Shown here piece after piece: positions 34,320 to 45,142 of a stretch of 64,000 nt of DNA (the stretch's first letter is position 1; the number at the start of each line of letters is the position of its first letter). The notes below the pieces were generated by a model. The model ran no database searches and was not told the DNA's origin. It saw only the letters and a program-made list of their open reading frames with translations. The stretch is from Limnanthes douglasii subsp. nivea. Taxonomy: Eukaryota; Streptophyta; Magnoliopsida; Brassicales; Limnanthaceae. Both the position numbers and the translations under genes were made by a program. The stretch covers positions 169,718,643-169,782,642 of the forward strand of contig JAUPFV010000001.1 in assembly GCA_036936605.1 (NCBI GenBank), written 5' to 3'.

Positions 34320-35153
34320 CTACTCTAAGTACATCTGGAGATGTTCAATATTCCAAGGGTGATTCAAAACCCTTCCATCTTTATCTTCTAGCCAGTATGT
34401 TCCAGTTTTGAGCCTTTCAATGACCATATAAGGTCCTTCCCAAGTTAGGGCTAGTTTGCCGAGAAACTTATCTTTGGTGTGTAAGAAGAACTTCCTTAAC
34501 ACCTTGTTCCCCGGCTGAAAATCTCTTCTTCTAACTCTAGAAGCAAACCTGCTTCTCATCAAACCCTGATAGTGTGCAGCTCTAAGGTGAGCCTTAACTC
34601 GTCTTTCCTCTATTAGGTCAAGCTGACCCCTGATTGCTACTTCGTTGGCGTGTTCGGAGAAATTGTGAACTCGAAAAGAAGGGAGAGTTGCCTTTATGGG
34701 AGCTATGGTATCCATCCCATAGACTAAGGCAAAGGGTGACTCTTGTGTTGCAGCCCCATGAGTAGTCCGGTAGGCCCACAAAACCTCTTGTAAATAGCTA
34801 GGCCATTTCCCAGCACCCCCTTCCAAATTTTTCTTTAAACCGGACAGTATAGTTCTGTTAGCCACTTCAACCTGACTATTTTCTTGTGGGTGGAAAGGTG
34901 AAGAGAAACAATGTTGTATACCCCTTGAGGCACATAAACTCTCCATTTCCCTATTGTCGAATTGTGGCCCATTGTCTGTCGTTATCTTTTGTGGAACTCC
35001 AAATCTGCAATAGATGTTGGATAAAATGAATTTTATGACAGCTTTTGATATTGTTCCTGCCAGTGGAGCTGCTTCAATCCACTTCGAAAAATAATCTATA
35101 GCAACAATTATAGTTCTGCGTCCTCCGGACGCCATAGGAAGAGGTCCTACCAA
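34320..35153 (-). pseudogene. Tat2 integrase core and C-terminal domain
   Basis: A 277-residue open frame. The catalytic triad is present: Asp in VAIDYFSKW, Asp in TTDNGPQFD and Glu in the PQENSQVEVANR stretch. Downstream are WAYRTT, ESPFALVYGMD and the C-terminal region (GKLALTWEGPYMV, GTYWLEDKDG, HPWNIEHLQMYL). The product joins element DNA to the target. A stop at 35154-35162 separates it from the zinc-binding part, so it is not fused to the rest of pol in this copy, although no key residue is lost here. Confidence 0.85.
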
Positions 35154-35162
35154 ATCTAACCC

Positions 35163-35909
35163 TCATCGAGCAAAATGTATAGGCTCAGAAATTGACTCTA
35201 AAGGGATGGTTGGGACATGAATCTCATTACTATATCTCTGGCATGGATCACACCCTCTCACTAGCTCCTTAGCATCTTGCATTATAGAGGGCCAATAATA
35301 GCCAGCCAGCAAAACTCTCATTGTTAGTGCCCTGAATCCACAGTGAGCTGATCCCTCACCATCATGTAATTCAGAGAGGACTACTTGAGACTCATCATCT
35401 CCCAAACATCGCAAAAGAAGTTTACTGTAAGACTTTTTATACAGAACGTCCCTTAGTATGATAAAACCACGAGCTTTGTGCTTCATTTTTCTTGTTAGTG
35501 ATTTATCCGGAGGCAAGATGCCATCGGAGAGATACTGCAGGAGTGGGAATCTCCAATCTTGAGGCTGTTTTATCTGTACATCGAATATTTCTTCCTCTTT
35601 GCTCATATTGAGTTGAATGGAAGGGCACTCCAGCACATGGATCCAAGGATATGACTCAGTGTATGCTATGGTTGCCAAGGAATCTACTAGTTCATTCTCT
35701 GTTCGGGGTATATGCTCATAGACAATGCTTTTGAACTTAAGTGCCTCAGTTTTAAGAAGAAGTAAGTACTTCACTAGTTGATCCTTTTTGGCCTCAGATT
35801 GACCTTGCGCATGGTGGATAAGAAGCTGAGAATCGCTCAGCAGCTGACCCTTTTGGCCCCACAAATATAAGCTAACTTTAAACCAACTATAGCTGCTTCG
35901 TATTCGCAC
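35163..35909 (-). pseudogene. Tat2 second RNase H (end) and integrase zinc-binding domain
   Basis: The frame holds the last part of the archaeal-type RNase H (YEHIPRTENELVDSLATIA) and the integrase HHCC domain (LHDGEGSAHCGFRA, then GCDPCQRYSNE). It overlaps the preceding RT/RNase H frame at 35837-35909 in a different phase, indicating one frameshift near 35840. The QGQSEAKKDQLVKYL piece is typical of the second RNase H of Tat elements. Confidence 0.82.
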
Positions 35910-37230
35910 TCATTGTTGGAAGCCCTAAAAGCAAAACATATAGCCTGGTACATTTTGTCACCATATGGAGAAGTCAAGCACACCCCTGCACCACATCCCA
36001 TAGTACTGGATCCACCATCTGTCCGGACGACCCAGACCTTTTTGTCTTTGATATCAGTAGTATGCTCCGTATCCCTATCAGAGTGGTATTCAACTAAAAA
36101 ATCAGCCACAGCTTGGGCTTTGATTGCTGCTCGAGGGGCAAAATTAATATCGAAGTCCCCCAATTCCACTGACCACTTAGTCATTCTACTTGAAATGTCT
36201 GCCTTTTGAAGAATACTCTTTAAGGGAAAAGATGTCCAGACGATAATAGGATGAGCCTGAAAATAAGGCCTCATCTTCCTTGCAGCAATTACCAAGGCTA
36301 ATGCTAATTTTTCGAGCTTTAAATAGCGTTTTTCTGCATCTATCAAGCTCTTGCTGATGTAGTACACCGGATGGGGGTAATTATCCACCTCTCTTACCAA
36401 TACAGCACTAATGGCACAACTTGAAACTGCCAAGTATACGAAGAGTATCTCTCCATCAACAGGTTTAACTAAAGTCTTGGGGGAGGACATATGTTTCTTA
36501 ATCTCATTGAAGGCCTCATCGCACTGTGAAGTCCAGTCAAATCCATTCGCACCCTTTAAAGTTTGAAAAAACGGGGCACATCTATCCGAAGACCTTGAGA
36601 TGAATCGATTTAAAGCAGCCAACCTCCCAGTCAACCGTTGTACTTCTTTAACATTCCGAGGGGGCTCCATTTGGAATAAAGCATTAAGCTGGTGGCGGAT
36701 CGGGCTGTATCCCTTGCTCACTTATTACATACCCCAGGAATTTTCCGGACTGTACTCCGAATACAGACTTTTCTGGATTTAGCTTTAAATTCACTTTTAC
36801 TAAGTTTGCAAAAGTTTCTTGGAGGTCTGCTAAGTGTAGTTGTTCATCCACACTTTTTACCATCATGTCATCAATGTATACTTCCATATTCCTTCCAATC
36901 TGATTAGCAAAGGCTTTGTTGACTAACCTCTGATAGGTATCCCTAGCATTTTTCAACCCAAATGGCATTACCTTGTAACAATGAAGACGCCTATCAGTGA
37001 CAAATATTGTATGCTCCTGATCCCTCGGATCCACTTGAATCTGGTTGTAGCCGGAGAAGGCATCCATGAAAGACAGTAGTTTATTTCCAGAAGTTGAATC
37101 CACCAGCTGATCAATCCGGGGAACTGGGTATAAATATTTTGGACAAGCCCTATTGAGATCTGTGAAATCAATGCACATACGCCACTTGCCATTTTTTTGT
37201 TTTCACCAAGTACGGATTGACAGTCCACAA
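35837..37230 (-). pseudogene. Tat2 reverse transcriptase, RNase H and start of second RNase H
   Basis: Two frames joined by a shift near 36700. RT: KMASGVCALIS region and MCIDFTDLNRACP, SFMDAFSGYNQI, MPFGLKNA, and the catalytic YIDDMMVKS (37178-36684). Then SKGYSPIRHQLNAL, RLTGRLAALNRFISRS, the first RNase H (VYLAVSSCAISAVLVRE, YYISKSL, LEKLALALVIAARKMR) and the beginning of a second, archaeal-type RNase H (VRTDGGSSTMGCGAG, NNECEYEAAIVGL). Two RNase H domains in tandem are a recognised mark of the Tat lineage. The RT itself keeps its catalytic residues. Confidence 0.87.
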
Positions 37231-38130
37231 AGGATATTGAGACTCCTTTATATGCCCCATTTTTGTGAGCCTGTCAACTTCTTGAACAATAACATCAGCC
37301 TTTTCCTTGGAAAGCCCTTCTCTTTTGTACCACAGGTGCTATGTCTCTCCGAATGGATAGGTGATGTGATATAATATCTGCTGGAACCCCTGTAACATCA
37401 GCGTTGCACAAAGAAAAAACATGCTGATGGTCTTTCAGAAACTTTAACATCTTAATTTTCAGTTCGGATGGCATTTTGGACCCTATCTTAACACATTTTC
37501 CTTCTTCCAAAGAGTGTGTTTCAACTTCTTCAACCGGTATCAACACTCCAGGGGTATCTCTGGGGTCATCAATTTCACCCTCACCCCCAGAAAGCCCCTC
37601 AAACTGCTATTCTTCGTTGGTACGAACTGCCCCCAACGTCCGTGGAGCCAATGTTGTAGCATAACATTCTCTTGCAATATTTTGACTGCTCCGGACAACC
37701 CCCAATTGTCCTTGAACAACATATTTCAAACATTGGTGGACTGTCGAGGCCACTGCATGCATCCTATAGAGCCAAGACCTCCCTAAAATAGCATCATAAC
37801 AAGTGGGACAATCTACCACAATAAAAAGTATCCTGACGATCTTCTTAAAAGGGCCCTTGCCCAATAAAACTTCCTCTTCGAACTCCCCGATCACATCTGC
37901 TGAACTCCCAGTGAAGCCCGCAATTGATCTGTCCGAATGCTGAATTACGGCTGGATTTTTCATCTTTTTTTAAGTGTTTAAGAAGAGGATATTGGTTGAA
38001 CTCCCAGTATCCACCAAGATTCGTCTTATGTCATTGCCCCCAATGGATGCTCCTATGACAACAACATCTTCATGAGGGCCAGCTATATCCCTTAAGTCAT
38101 CTTCATCGAAAACAATGAAGGGAATTGAAT
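37231..38130 (-). pseudogene. Tat2 protease and linker
   Basis: The aspartic protease site VDTGSSTNIL is encoded at about 38000-38030, in a different frame from the neighbouring ORFs. The frame 37607-37963 follows (SIAGFTGSSADVIGEF, CPTCYDAILGRSWLYRM), which corresponds to the flap and the second half of the protease, then a linker to the RT (37295-37546; PSELKIKMLKFLKDHQHVFSL). At least two frameshifts or stops. Confidence 0.78.
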
Positions 38131-39529
38131 TTATGATTGATAGGAGGTCATGCCTCCCTCCAGCTGGGTGGCTAAAGTATGAACGTGCCTTTTCCTTGAA
38201 GAAGCGGTATGAGCTGTCATAGTATCCCCTCCGAAAATTGTGAGTGACTCAAAAAACTCAATAAGCCCGGAGACTGTTTTACAACGTTCCTCAATGGCAC
38301 CCACCCTATTTCGAGTTGGATCAGGATCCAAATATTCTGACTCTACATCAAATCTTTCGATTATAACCATAGCTCCCTCCGGAGCAGCATTGCTCGGACC
38401 AACCCGATGAGCATTATCAGGCATATTTCCTCCTCTTCTTTTGACATATGCCCCCAACTTTCCTCTTTCAATTAAGTTTTGAACTTCTTGTTTCAAGACT
38501 ATACAATCGTCAGTGGTATGGCCAGTATAATTATGGTACTGACAAAAAGAATTGTTACGATGTTCCCTAGGAGATTGTAGTGCGACTGCCCTTCTATAGT
38601 GTACTTCTTCCTTTGTTTTGTCATAAATGGTGGCCACACTTTCTTTTAATTCTGTAAACCACTCCGGTTGAACCCAATGCCCTCTCTTATTTCTAGATTT
38701 TTGACTCTGGGCAGGTGTAGCTGGTTGAGATTGAGCTTTAGCCCTATTATGCCCCTGTCTGTTCTCCCTTGCCTTGTTCCCGGACTGATTTTGGTTGGGG
38801 TTTGGTGCAACCAGGGCAGACCTCACCTGCCTGTGCACCCTAGTTTTCTTTGTTTCATCAACGTTGATTTGCTTTCCGACCTGATTCAATAAACCTCCGC
38901 AGGTCATTTGCTTTCTTTCTGGTCACTGAATCAGCTAAATTTCCAGGGTTTAAGCCCTGCCTCAAAGATGCTATGGCTACTTGCTCGAAGCAATCAGCCA
39001 GCCCATTTTTGGTGTTCAAAAAACGACTTATGTATTCTTTCAGTGACTCGTTTGGTTATTGGGCATAATGGATTATTGTGTCCCCATTTCCTTTCAATTC
39101 CTTACTCCCAACAAACTGCCTTCGAAAGGCCATCCAAAAGGTATCGAAGTTTCTGATGCAGCCTTGTGGTAGGCTGTTATACCACTTCAGAGCACTCCCC
39201 GTAAAGGAATGGGAGAATCCTCTACAGAGTAACTTATCGTCATCATCGAAATTCATCATAAAGTTTTTAAATTGTTCCAAGTGGTTGTCCGGATCAGTAC
39301 TGTCATTGTAATTCTCCATTTTAGTGCTATCGAACCTCTTAGGGAGGTTTCCGGACAAAATCTTGGAAGACAATGGAGATTGTCTCCAATTGCGGCCACG
39401 ACTGAACACAGTATCCTCATTGGGAGTTGCAAAGATACCTGGTTCATCGTGGAAGGCAAAAGGATCCATCAGCATCCGGTCTACATGCCTCCGGCTGTAA
39501 GATGATCCTTTGCATATATTCTTCTTCAA
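38131..39529 (-). pseudogene. Tat2 gag capsid and nucleocapsid
   Basis: The Retrotrans_gag region is in 39056-39529 (PGIFATPNEDTVFSR, DPDNHLEQFKNFMMNFDDDD, FTGSALKWYNSLP, DTFWMAFRRQF). A break near 38910-39056 leads to the basic linker and nucleocapsid frame 38131-38907, with the knuckle CQYHNYTGHTTDDC (C-X2-H-X4-H-X4-C). His in place of the second Cys is common in Tat-type gag. The frame continues towards protease with YLDPDPTRNRVGAIEER. Confidence 0.85.
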
Positions 39530-39712
39530 TCAAAAGCATCAGTCGCTCATCATACCGACAACCCTAGAGAGCATGAGCCTTCAAAGACTCATGTGAGTAC
39601 CAAGAAGACTCATGCTAGCTCCAAAAAGTCTCACCGGTCTAGAGAGCATGAGTCTTCGAAGGCTCATGCTCTCTAGGGTTGTCGGTATGATGAGCGACTG
39701 ATGCTTTTGATT
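39528..39712. repeat. 66-bp inverted repeat (one mismatch) inside Tat2 gag
   Basis: Arms 39528-39593 and 39647-39712 with a 53-bp spacer. Left arm begins AATCAAAAGCATCAGTCGCT; right arm ends with its reverse complement AGCGACTGATGCTTTTGATT. The only mismatch is at the TTCAAAG/CTTCGAA position. It lies in the gag linker. Tat1 has unrelated, longer linker text there. Confidence 0.95.
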
Positions 39713-39857
39713 TTTCTTTCATGCCCATCTTAGCCTTCTCTGCCCTCAGAGCTTCTATCTCGCCCTTTAATCTATCACGCTCCTCGATGGTGTATTCATC
39801 ATTTTCACCCACCACTTCAAGCAAAGCTGGTGGTACTTCCGGGGCGTCCAGATTCAT
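39639..39857 (-). pseudogene. Tat2 gag N-terminus
   Basis: It starts at the ATG complementary to 39855-39857 (MNLDAPEVPP), 73 bp inside the 5' LTR, and reads DEYTIEERDRLKGEIEALRAEKAKM, a short helical region. It then runs into the right arm of the inverted repeat and ends at a stop, so the N-terminus is separated from the capsid frame at 39529. Confidence 0.75.
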
Positions 39858-39910
39858 TCAGACTGATTTTTCCTGTTGGTTTCGAATGATTGATTCAGGC
39901 ACCGTCGTTC

Positions 39911-39929
39911 TCCCAGTGTGGTCGCCAAT
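39911..39929 (-). promoter_or_regulatory. Tat2 primer binding site
   Basis: The minus strand inside the 5' LTR reads TTGGCGACCACACTGGGAG, one or two bases from the LTR edge. Compare Tat1 at 28544-28562. tRNA-Arg is a plausible primer but was not checked. Confidence 0.6.
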
Positions 39930-39930
39930 T

Positions 39931-40289
39931 TGGTGAGGTTTATTTTCGTCTGAGGGTAAGTTTGTAATTTTTGTTTGGAGTTTTGTGGAAGTTTGTAAGT
40001 ATTTAAATTTTAAGTAGTGAGTAGAGGGAGAATTAAGCAGCCTGATTGTATTTAATTTTCATTACCCTCATTTAATGTTGGTGGTTGGGTATTTATACCC
40101 TTACATCTGGGCCTTATGGGCTTTCAGGTCATGTTTAATGGACCCGGGTCAAGAAGTGTTTAGGTATTAAGTACTTTAGTTCTTGTTCGAACAGTCCAAT
40201 GGGGGAGGTGTTCGAACTGCCCTGTCCGGTTAGGTAGTCTTTGTCCGAACTGTCTCTGTCCGTAGTGGTAACAGATTCCGAACTCATCA
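39931..40289 (-). repeat. Tat2 5' LTR
   Basis: 359 bp, begins TGATGAGTTCGG on the minus strand and ends CCTCACCA. Minus-strand TATA box (TATAAATA) at 40090-40097 for gag-pol RNA. Paired with 31099-31457. Confidence 0.96.
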
Positions 40290-40922
40290 ATTAATAAAAA
40301 AACTCATAAAATTATAAAACAATCCAAAATATTATACTCATTTAATTGATGTTCTTGTAACTCAGTTAATCAGTATTAATGACCTTTAATTCCTATTTTT
40401 TAACTCTTTTAATCAATATTAAAGTCATTTAATTATTTTTCTGGTAACTCATTGAATCAATCACTTTAATAGAAATAACGTGGTTCGTTATTAAAGCCTT
40501 TTTAATTCTCATGATGTGGTTCGCTATTGAAGCCTTTTTATTTCTCTCCTCTATATGTTATTCTTGTAACTCCTTTAATGAATCATTTTAATAGAAATAA
40601 TATGATTTTCTATTAGAACCATTTAATAATAACCAAACCAATCTATTTCTCTCATTAAATTGTCATTTTCATAACTCATTTAATCAATCACTTTAATAGT
40701 AATCATGTGATTTTATTTTGAGCCCAACTTCATATTATTAGAATCAGCATCCCAACCCCTTCAATTAGTCAACTATTTTGGATTAGTTTATTAACTGCAT
40801 TTATGAATTATTTGGCTCTAAGTCTTGTCATCAGACTGCTAGAAAGTGACAAAGATTGTGGTCTACAATAAACTACATTTCCACTGGTTTGATCAACATA
40901 TCAATCTCACTAGTTTGCATCA
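40290..40922 (-). repeat. Chromovirus 5' LTR, outer part
   Basis: Begins with the ATTAA TSD of Tat2 (40290-40294), then aligns with 12145-12593 of the 3' LTR, ending GTTTGCATCA at 40922. It is longer than its partner because a unit containing 'CTTTAATAGAAATAA' and 'GTGGTTCGYTATTRAAGCC' is repeated two to four times (about 40360-40720). Confidence 0.85.
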
Positions 40923-43370
40923 GAATCGGCTCAAACTTGGTGATACGAACACCATATTATTTGAAAATAGTATGAACACTCATATTTTTTTGAAATAAAA
41001 TTATCTCAATATCAAATCATCGAGGTGATCTGGTTTCCAACCATTGTGGTATTGTTGATGTTCTCGATAGTCGTTTCAAAGACCTTCTTAGCACTAACCA
41101 CCCTCCATGTTACCATGGTCTGGATATATTTTATACCTTAGTATCTCTAAAGTCAATCCCTAGATAAATTATCTATTATTCGACCGGTAATGTAGGAAGA
41201 AATTAAATTCGCTTGATTGTGTATCGACAACAATAAATAATTAAGGCTTGATGGCTTCAACTTCAGCTTTTTTTAAAATCATATAATATTATTCCTAAGG
41301 ATATCTGCAATGGGGTCCTCGAGTTTTTTTAACTCAGGTCGAATGGAGGCTTCCTAGAACTCTACCTTAGTCGGCTTTATCCCCAAGAAAGACTCTTTAA
41401 CTATTACCGCCAAGTTTAGGCCTAATGCATTATATAATATTGTTTACAAGATTTTGGCCAATAGAATTATATAAAATTTCCCTTATTTGATTGTCAAATC
41501 GCAATCACTATTTGTGTCTCGGAAAAGCATCTCAAAAAATATTATTCTTTCCCAAGGACTTCTTTAGGGTTACCATGATAATAGAAAATAGAAAATGATA
41601 ACCTTAAAAATATCCCTTATGAAAGTACTTGAAAATGTTCAGTGTCATCTCATTATAGACATCCTAGTCACCATAGATCATCTAATATATCAACACTGAC
41701 TCCTAAAGTATAAATATTAAAGAAGATTTGTTTGATAATTTCGAGGGTAACAAATGGCTTAGGCAGAGCGACCCCCTCTCTCATGTTTTATTCGTTCTCG
41801 TAATGCAAGTCTTGTTCTCTACTCTCAAGGAGAAAAAGTAAAGACATGAAATTCAAATTCCACTGGAAGTGTCATAAGCTCAAAATAGTAAAACTATATT
41901 TTGCTGATGATTTATTGTTCTTCTGTCTTGGAAATATTAACCCCCTTATTCTCATTAAAGATGGCTTGAATGATTCATTTGAGCTTCCAGGTCTCCAACT
42001 CATCCCAAAAAGGAATATATTCCTATATGAGGTCAACCTTACCCTCAGAAATGACCTCATCAACATTTTAGGATATATGGTTGGCTCTATTCCGATGAAA
42101 TATCTGCGAGTCCTTCTTATTTCGTGTCGACTCTCATATACCAATTTTCCGCCTTTTCTCCACAAGTTTACCTTGCGTATAGGTTCTTGGTATTTTAAGC
42201 ATCTTTGTTATGTTGGTTAGCTCCAGTTCATGCAATTTGTTTTTGCTAGCTATGTTTACTGGTCTTCCATCTTCATCCTCCCATCTCAAAATTCTTTATC
42301 AATATCTTTGTCAATTCCTCTGGTCTAGTCACGAGTTGAAAATTTATGAGGCTAAAGTAGCATGGTCTACTGTTAAGTTTCCTTAATTAGTAATACAAAA
42401 ACTCTTTTTGGTGCGACTAGATCAAGTCCGAGATGATTTAAAACAAAAACTTATGAGATTTAGATATTGGTTTCTCTCCCTCATGGACTGGGAGAAAACT
42501 TGTATGTCTTAGGCCTCTGGCTATTAATCTTTACAGGGTGGGTTTCAGGAGTAGGGAAAACATCTTAGTCTGGTTCGACTCTTGGCTTCCATCAACATAA
42601 CTTGTTACCACTATGGGTTTGAGATCATTGATGATTCAAGAATAGGTAGGAACCTCAAAGTCTCCGACATCATCCTTAATGGGGTTTGGAACTAGCTTGC
42701 TAATTTAAGATCTGCGAGAGCTAGATATTGCATCAATCTTTAAGATATAATTTTTTTTTATCATTTTTCTACCTCCTCGCGATATCATCAACAATGAGGT
42801 AGACTTATGGATTGCTAAAAATGGTTTCAACAATTTTACAAACAAGGACACCTACCATGCCATTTGTATGCCTATCAGATGTGTTAGACGGGCAGGGTAA
42901 TATAACACAAATTTAATATTCTTCGTCACTCTTTCATCATTTGACTTGTTATACATGACAATATTTCCAACCATGATGAGCTCATGAGTTGGGGTTCAAA
43001 CACTCTATCTAATTGTGTCTATGCAATTTTGATTATAAACTATTAAACATATCCTCTATGACTATAGTTTCACTCAGAGCATTTGGGTTTTCGTATTCTC
43101 CAACATTGGGTTTTCTTTAAGTCAAATAAAAATTGGGCCTCCGGGATCCTAAATGCCTCAAACTAACCTCCCTCCAACTTTTGAAATCTTTGGCGTGCAC
43201 GCTTTGGTGCTATTGTCTACCATATCTAGAGGGAGAAGAACGCCAAAATATTTCGCTCACTCATCTTCCCTGCCACTAAGGTATCTCGACGCATTCTCTC
43301 GGTCTTCCGGTTCAGTTTCCATGACACTAAAGTTGTAGGTCATATTGAAGCCCCATCATTCTTCTAACTC
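40923..43370 (+). pseudogene. LINE-B ORF2 relic: RT and zf-RVT half
   Basis: It starts with the LKLGDTNT motif before the RT, then CNGVL, IPKKDS-type text near 41390, FRPNALYNIVYKILANRI (41410-41470), LFVSRKS (41510), and KLKIVKLYFADDLLFFCLG at 41880-41930, where the catalytic FADD is intact, followed by the post-RT region (SIPMKYLRVLLIS). Near 42780 a zf-RVT piece with NKDTYHAIC appears, and near 43190 YHIWREKNAKIF, the usual C-terminus of this LINE type. Many stops. The 3' end lies at about 43600-43640 (AATGTATTTTTTAACC). Confidence 0.8.
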
Positions 43371-43640
43371 AATTTTGTTTGTTTTGTTACTTTTTCTTGC
43401 AACAATCCATCATTCTGGTTGAGGCTTTGGCTCGTTTTGAGATTCTCGACTACTCCGCTAAACTAATTTCTCCTTAATTTATTACACATTTTTAATTTTA
43501 ATTTTAATTGTCTTTTAAATTAGGATAATTTTATATAGTACTATTTTTTTCGACTATTTTAGCCAAACCTCGAAGTCTGTCCCATGTAATTGTAAAAACC
43601 CTTTCTATTTTATTTAATGTATTTTTTAACCAAATATCAA

Positions 43641-44129
43641 TTAAATAATAATTTCATTATAAATAACAACATATGATAAAACACTATTAACTCAAAACAG
43701 AAAACGAACTTACTACCATATAAATAAAGTGTGAAATTATGGTAATGCTAATTATCCGTTCTCGACTTGCTTGCTTTTGTTTACCTCAAAAAGTGAGCAA
43801 GTTTTTGAATTTAATCTACTGATTTCACTTTGAAAATATATTACAATTGATTTAACTAATCCCATGAATACTATTTGAGGATTCACTATCTATAAATATC
43901 TACCAAACTTTCTCAAAGTTTTCTATTTGAAGACACACATAACTTTTGTTTTATCCAAAAATTATATTTTCTTTCTATGTAATTTTTTAATTAAAAAATG
44001 CATATCTTTCAAAATGTAGTTCGGGAAAAATTTTGAAAGTACCACTGATTTTATATTTTAAGACGAACAAAACTAAATCTATTGATAAATGTTTTTGATT
44101 TTTTTCGTCATACCCAATATCCTTTGTCT
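43641..44129. other. AT-rich DNA, no gene seen
   Basis: No conserved reading frame, no terminal repeats and no similarity to other parts of the window were noticed. Confidence 0.5.
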
Positions 44130-44530
44130 TGCATCTTTATCTTCGAGTAGTACATGTCTCATATCTCCCGTTTAATTATACATGGTCTCATATCTATCCA
44201 CTTCCATCACATCTGGTCTCATATGATTTAATAATGTATGGTTTATCCATTTTATCATATTTGGTCTAGCATCTTTATCATCAAACAGCACATGTCTCGC
44301 ATCTGTCCATTTCAACATGCCTCGTCTCACATCTCCCTACTTCATCATGATGGGTCTCGCATCTATCCACTTCATCATGCATGGTTTCGCATCTCTCCAC
44401 TTCATCATGCTTGGTCAATCATCTCTCCACTTCGTTATGTATGGTTTCACACTTATCCACTTAATCATGCCTGGTCTCGCATCTCTCTATTATCATGCCT
44501 AGTCTCGCATATCTCTAGTACAGCATGCGA
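44130..44530. repeat. 30-bp minisatellite
   Basis: The unit is close to TTCATCATGCATGGTCTCGC plus ATCTCTCCAC. The start TTCATCATG or a variant recurs at 44341, 44371, 44401, 44431 and 44461, an exact 30-bp period. Units towards 44130 are increasingly diverged, and the last units (44480-44530) are irregular. Because 30 is divisible by 3, all three + frames stay open in part of the array; the resulting short His/Ser-rich ORFs are unlikely to be genes. Confidence 0.9.
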
Positions 44531-45142
44531 GACGAGGACAAAACAAAGTACACGGTGCGAGACTAGGAAAACTTGATGTGAAGCGAATGTTACTGGGTCT
44601 AGTAAAAAAGAAAGTTAAAAAAAAATAATAATATCGTGCATGGATCTTGTTTTTTCGTCTTAAAATAACAAAGTTGATGGTAGTTTCAGATTTGTTTTTT
44701 TTAGATTTATGAATTCAAAGATACATTTTTTTTAAATAAAATGAAATAAAAGTAAGAAACATAAACTTTTGTTCAAAGAATGAGATATGTTACATGGCTG
44801 GTGATGAAGTATGGGTATTTGAGATATTATTAGAATATTGGGTATTGAGTTGAAATTAGGTACACAAAGTGAGTATTAGATAGGTAATATTGATACACAT
44901 GATACTAAATGGCAGTAAAAATCAGCGTTGGATACCTCTGCTTACATTTTTTTTTATTGTTGTGATAAGATAATTAAAATTGTAATCAATAAAAAATTAT
45001 TATATATCTTTAGGCTAACTTTTTATATCTCAATTTCACTTTCAGTGAATAAAAGATTGGTGACTTTTGGTTTCTTAAAAACATTAAATAAACTCAAATT
45101 GTTTTTACAGTTATTTAGGATATACACCAAGGTTGACATAAA
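44531..45142. other. AT-rich DNA, no gene seen
   Basis: No recognisable coding or RNA feature. Confidence 0.5.

Larger units (their letters stand above)
31099..40289 (-). mobile_element. Ty3/gypsy Tat-type element 2 (Tat2) with antisense gene
   Basis: Exactly bounded: LTRs 31099-31457 and 39931-40289 (359 bp each, TGGTGAGG...CTCATCA, about 14 differences, about 96% identical) and a perfect 5-bp TSD ATTAA (31094-31098 and 40290-40294). Total 9191 bp. Minus-strand order: LTR, PBS, gag, protease, RT, RNase H, second RNase H, integrase, conserved block, then a + strand antisense gene and the 3' LTR. It is the youngest LTR element of the nest. The domains are complete, but the reading frame is interrupted at a handful of sites. 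It lies in the 5' LTR of the chromovirus. Confidence 0.97.
11827..40922 (-). mobile_element. Ty3/gypsy chromovirus, interrupted by three later insertions
   Basis: The element runs on the minus strand: 5' LTR (30779-31098 plus 40290-40922), gag and protease start (28925-30160), protease, RT and integrase (15925-18775), pol C-terminus (12458-12862) and 3' LTR (11827-12593). On the + strand both LTRs begin TGATATGAAC and end GTTTGCATCA. The flanks are GAACT (11822-11826) and GAATC (40923-40927), a 5-bp TSD with two changes, and the host LINE frame runs through the site. Integrase and gag motifs (GGLMGHFGVAKT; VKIPSFQGKND) are of chromovirus type, close to the CRM/Reina group; I cannot decide the clade. 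The element is long dead. Confidence 0.88.
9890..43640 (+). mobile_element. Old LINE split by a 29-kb nested insertion (LINE-B)
   Basis: The left half (about 9890-11826) holds a decayed ORF1 and the start of ORF2; the right half (40923 to about 43640) holds RT, zf-RVT and the 3' end. The halves rejoin in one reading frame at the chromovirus insertion site: the left half ends in the region before the RT (EEYFLKLKSK) and the right half opens with the conserved LKLGDTNT motif that follows it in plant LINEs. Its ORF2 lacks the C-terminal RNase H of the LINEs at 1-7245. Stops and frameshifts are frequent throughout. It is the oldest layer of the nest, because all other elements between 11827 and 40922 lie inside it. 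Confidence 0.85.

Noticed and set aside
44238..44576. 112-residue His/Ser-rich ORF as a gene
   Set aside because: It arises from the 30-bp minisatellite, whose period preserves the reading frame.
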